From Haplomitrium mnioides (taxonomy: Eukaryota > Marchantiophyta > Haplomitriopsida > Calobryales), in the NCBI GenBank assembly GCA_049999725.1, contig JBNGIS010035512.1:1-31739 (forward strand): DNA of 31,739 bases, given 5' to 3'. The notes under the pieces were generated by a model. It saw nothing but the letters and a program-made list of their open reading frames with translations. It made no database searches and was not told the origin of the DNA. Shown piece by piece: positions 29,856-31,739 of this stretch (positions within the stretch are counted from its first letter, which is position 1; each line of letters begins with the position of its first letter). The translations under genes were made by a program, and so were the position numbers.

Positions 29856-30958
29856 GCTCTACCAGCTGCCGGTAGCCCACTCCACCCCGAGCCTCAACGG
29901 GTCTTACTATGCCCAGCGCACCGGCACTAGCACAGCCCCCCCTCTCACCTCCACTTGAGATTTAACACACCAGAGTGTCCTCAGAACACTCTGGGCTGAT
30001 GCTCACGCACAAGGAACGGCAGAGAGAACCCCAAGCTCCTCACTTGGCGGCCTCTCCCGAAGTCATAACTGGCCGGAATCCCTTTGAATCTGTGTATCAG
30101 TAACCCTCCGCCCTGGTCCGCCTGCAAGGATGAGGTCACCTGGGTCTCCCCCAAGTCCTCCTCTAAATCCTCCGGTTCCCCTTGAGCTAGTACCCCTGCT
30201 TCACGCAGATCCTCACTGAATCCCCACTCCAGCCGCCCCTCGTTGCGGTTTCCTTGTCCCCAAGTCATGATGCTTCTACACAGAGAATGCAGAGACGACC
30301 CCACGTCCTCCCATGGTGGCCTCTCCCGAAGTCCAGACTGACTAGAATACAATCGAAAACAATGTATCAGTAACCCTCCGCCTTGGTCCGCCTGTAAGGA
30401 TGAGGTCACCTGGGTCTCCCCCAATCCTCCTCTAAATCCTCCGGTTCCCCTTGAGCGAGTATCTCTGCTTCACGTTGTCTTCTCAATGAATTCAGATCCC
30501 AGCCCCCCGACATTGCGATTCCCCTTCGCATGCAGTCGCCCCGCGCCTTGAGATTGCCTGTGCATCAACCCGAATGACTTCGAAGACAAACGATATATAC
30601 TCCCCTCGCGCGTTGCCCCCCGACACCAGATCCGATGAATAGTCGTTATTGCCGTTGGCTCGAGACAGGGGAAGACGACGCGTGGCTTCACTGTAGGTAA
30701 TCCCGTTCCCACGGGATGGGAGGAAGCGCCGCGTGTCCAGCAGTTGGTCGAAGAAAATCCATGGACAACGGTAACTACGAAGAAGAGTCACGAGGAATCT
30801 AACGGGAAGAGATTCCGCAGATTCCCGCAGAACCGAGTCCGAAGAGGCCTTCGGAGCCGACTTCCAAAGTGCCCCACGGAACCAGCTCCCAGGAATCTCC
30901 TAAGATTCCCCCGTAGATACCTCTCTCTCCTCCTTGCGCCACGTCGTCCGCTGCGCCG

Positions 30959-31169
30959 CCGTCCGACGCCGCCCCGCAGGGGGGTAGGCGTACTGCCGCG
31001 CTGACATCCCCTTCCGTTGTTGACTCGCACGCTGCCCGAGGTCGAGTGAACTCCTCTCCCAGCGCCGCGTGTCCCGTGAAAAGCCTCGGGGTCCCTAGAG
31101 TCGCCACATCATCCGAAGGGCGCCGCCCGACGCCGCCCCGCAAAGGGGTAGGCGGACCGTCGCACGACC
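30959..31169 (-). repeat. Two-copy sub-repeat in U3 of L5
   Basis: The module with CCGACGCCGCCCCGCA, an AGGGG(G)TAGGCG core and a GTCGCAC or GCGCTGAC end occurs at 30959-31006 and 31126-31169, 168 bp apart, matching the L3 sub-repeat in inverse orientation. Confidence 0.65.
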
Positions 31170-31739
31170 CCTTCTTCCGAAGTTGACCTTCGGAAACTCC
31201 TCCCGGCTTCTCAACGCGCCACGTCTCTGAAGCCGTCCCGCGGACTCCTTGCGCTCGCCACGTCCTCTGTGAACCGCTGCGGACTTAATCTGCTCGCCGA
31301 ATAAGAACAGTGGCGATATCGCCGTTTCGACGTACCTTCGAAGTAAGAACTGCTCGCTCGCTTGAGGCTATCTTCTTTAACACTTTGGGAAGCTCGCTAT
31401 AAGAACTACTAGGTCCTTTCAGACTGTTCGCCCTTGTGGAACTTTCCGCCGCACCCCGTCGAACTTTTACCTTCTGGGTGCCGAAGCTGCGAAGTATCAC
31501 CCTTTCAGCGCCGGCAGCTCCTTCGTCGGTCGCACCGGCGTTACCTTCGTTTTCCGGCCACTCTCATCTCGCTCGCCGATTCGCTGACATGTCGTGTTTT
31601 CGCCGTACCCTTTGTTTCCCTCCACCGGATAGGTGCCATATCGCCCTTCTGGCTCAGCCTTCTTCCCGTTGGACGGTCTGCGCTGGGTCACTGCTTCACC
31701 ACTCCTTCGCGTCGTTCGAACCAGTTTGCCGACAAGTCG

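Larger units (their letters stand above)
28742..31739 (-). mobile_element. Long LTR 'L5', runs off the window
   Basis: On the minus strand it ends GAGAGCGACA at 28742, next to the gag of element A. It matches L3 over its whole visible length, in inverse orientation, and has the hallmark segment twice around the N gap. The U3 part (30788-31739) is GC- and CpG-rich, with sub-repeats at 30959 and 31126 and GCCACGTC motifs at 30938, 31218 and 31257. By comparison with L3 about 0.8 kb of its start lies outside the window. Because element A has a different 3' LTR and no primer site separates L5 from gag, L5 is probably an insertion into or a deletion against gag, not A's own 5' LTR. Confidence 0.75.

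Noticed and set aside
20426-31739. L5 as the 5' LTR of element A
   Set aside because: A's 3' end starts TGTTAGCCGGG and is unlike the L family, and no primer-binding site lies between L5 and gag.
1-31739. Host genes, tRNA or rRNA genes
   Set aside because: I found no frame with host-protein similarity, no intron-exon pattern and no tRNA-like arm combination; all recognisable coding sequence is retrotransposon Gag or Pol.

Overview
The window looks like repeat-dense nuclear DNA from a land plant. It holds no host gene, rRNA, tRNA or CRISPR that I can support. What can be read is a nest of decayed Ty3/gypsy-type LTR retrotransposons. The plant call rests on the Gag/Pol style (Ser/Glu/Lys-rich Gag linker with CCHC knuckles, retropepsin with a DGGAG active site, non-chromoviral pol order), on very long LTRs and on nested solo LTRs. 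I cannot name the species; a gymnosperm-like large genome is plausible but unproven.

Layout, left to right. 1-924: AT-rich sequence that seems to interrupt a minus-strand gag remnant (925-1640). 2006-4842: long LTR 'L1'. 4843-6608: internal region of a minus-strand element carrying only a broken gag-like gene with one zinc knuckle, with a candidate primer-binding region next to its LTR 'L2'. L2 (minus) is split in two (6609-7741 and 11537-13479) by an oppositely oriented solo LTR of the same family, 'L3' (7742-11531, 3790 bp), bounded by a perfect 5-bp target-site duplication, TCGCT. 13480-14493: about 23 copies of a 44-bp tandem repeat lying exactly between the TGTCAG end of L2 and the TGACA end of another long LTR, 'L4' (14494 to about 17717). 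17756-19643: plus-strand pol remnant (element E: RT tail, RNase H, integrase). 19821-20425 and 22117-22735: two copies of a third LTR family, 'C', plus-oriented.

From about 20426 to 28741 on the minus strand lies the best-preserved element, 'A'. In coding order it has gag with three knuckles (28741-27697), protease, RT, RNase H, integrase (22116-21112), a polypurine tract and a 475-bp LTR-like end. It is interrupted inside the integrase zinc-binding region by about 2.7 kb that begins with LTR C2. It also appears to have landed inside LTR C1. Its gag is cut at the 5' side by 'L5' (28742 to the window end), another long LTR with a 100-N assembly gap.

None of the coding regions is intact: frameshifts, in-frame stops and a changed RT catalytic residue are visible. 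Most value lies in the nesting order, the unusually long LTRs with internal sub-repeats rich in ACGT-core motifs, and the satellite-like array anchored at an LTR edge.
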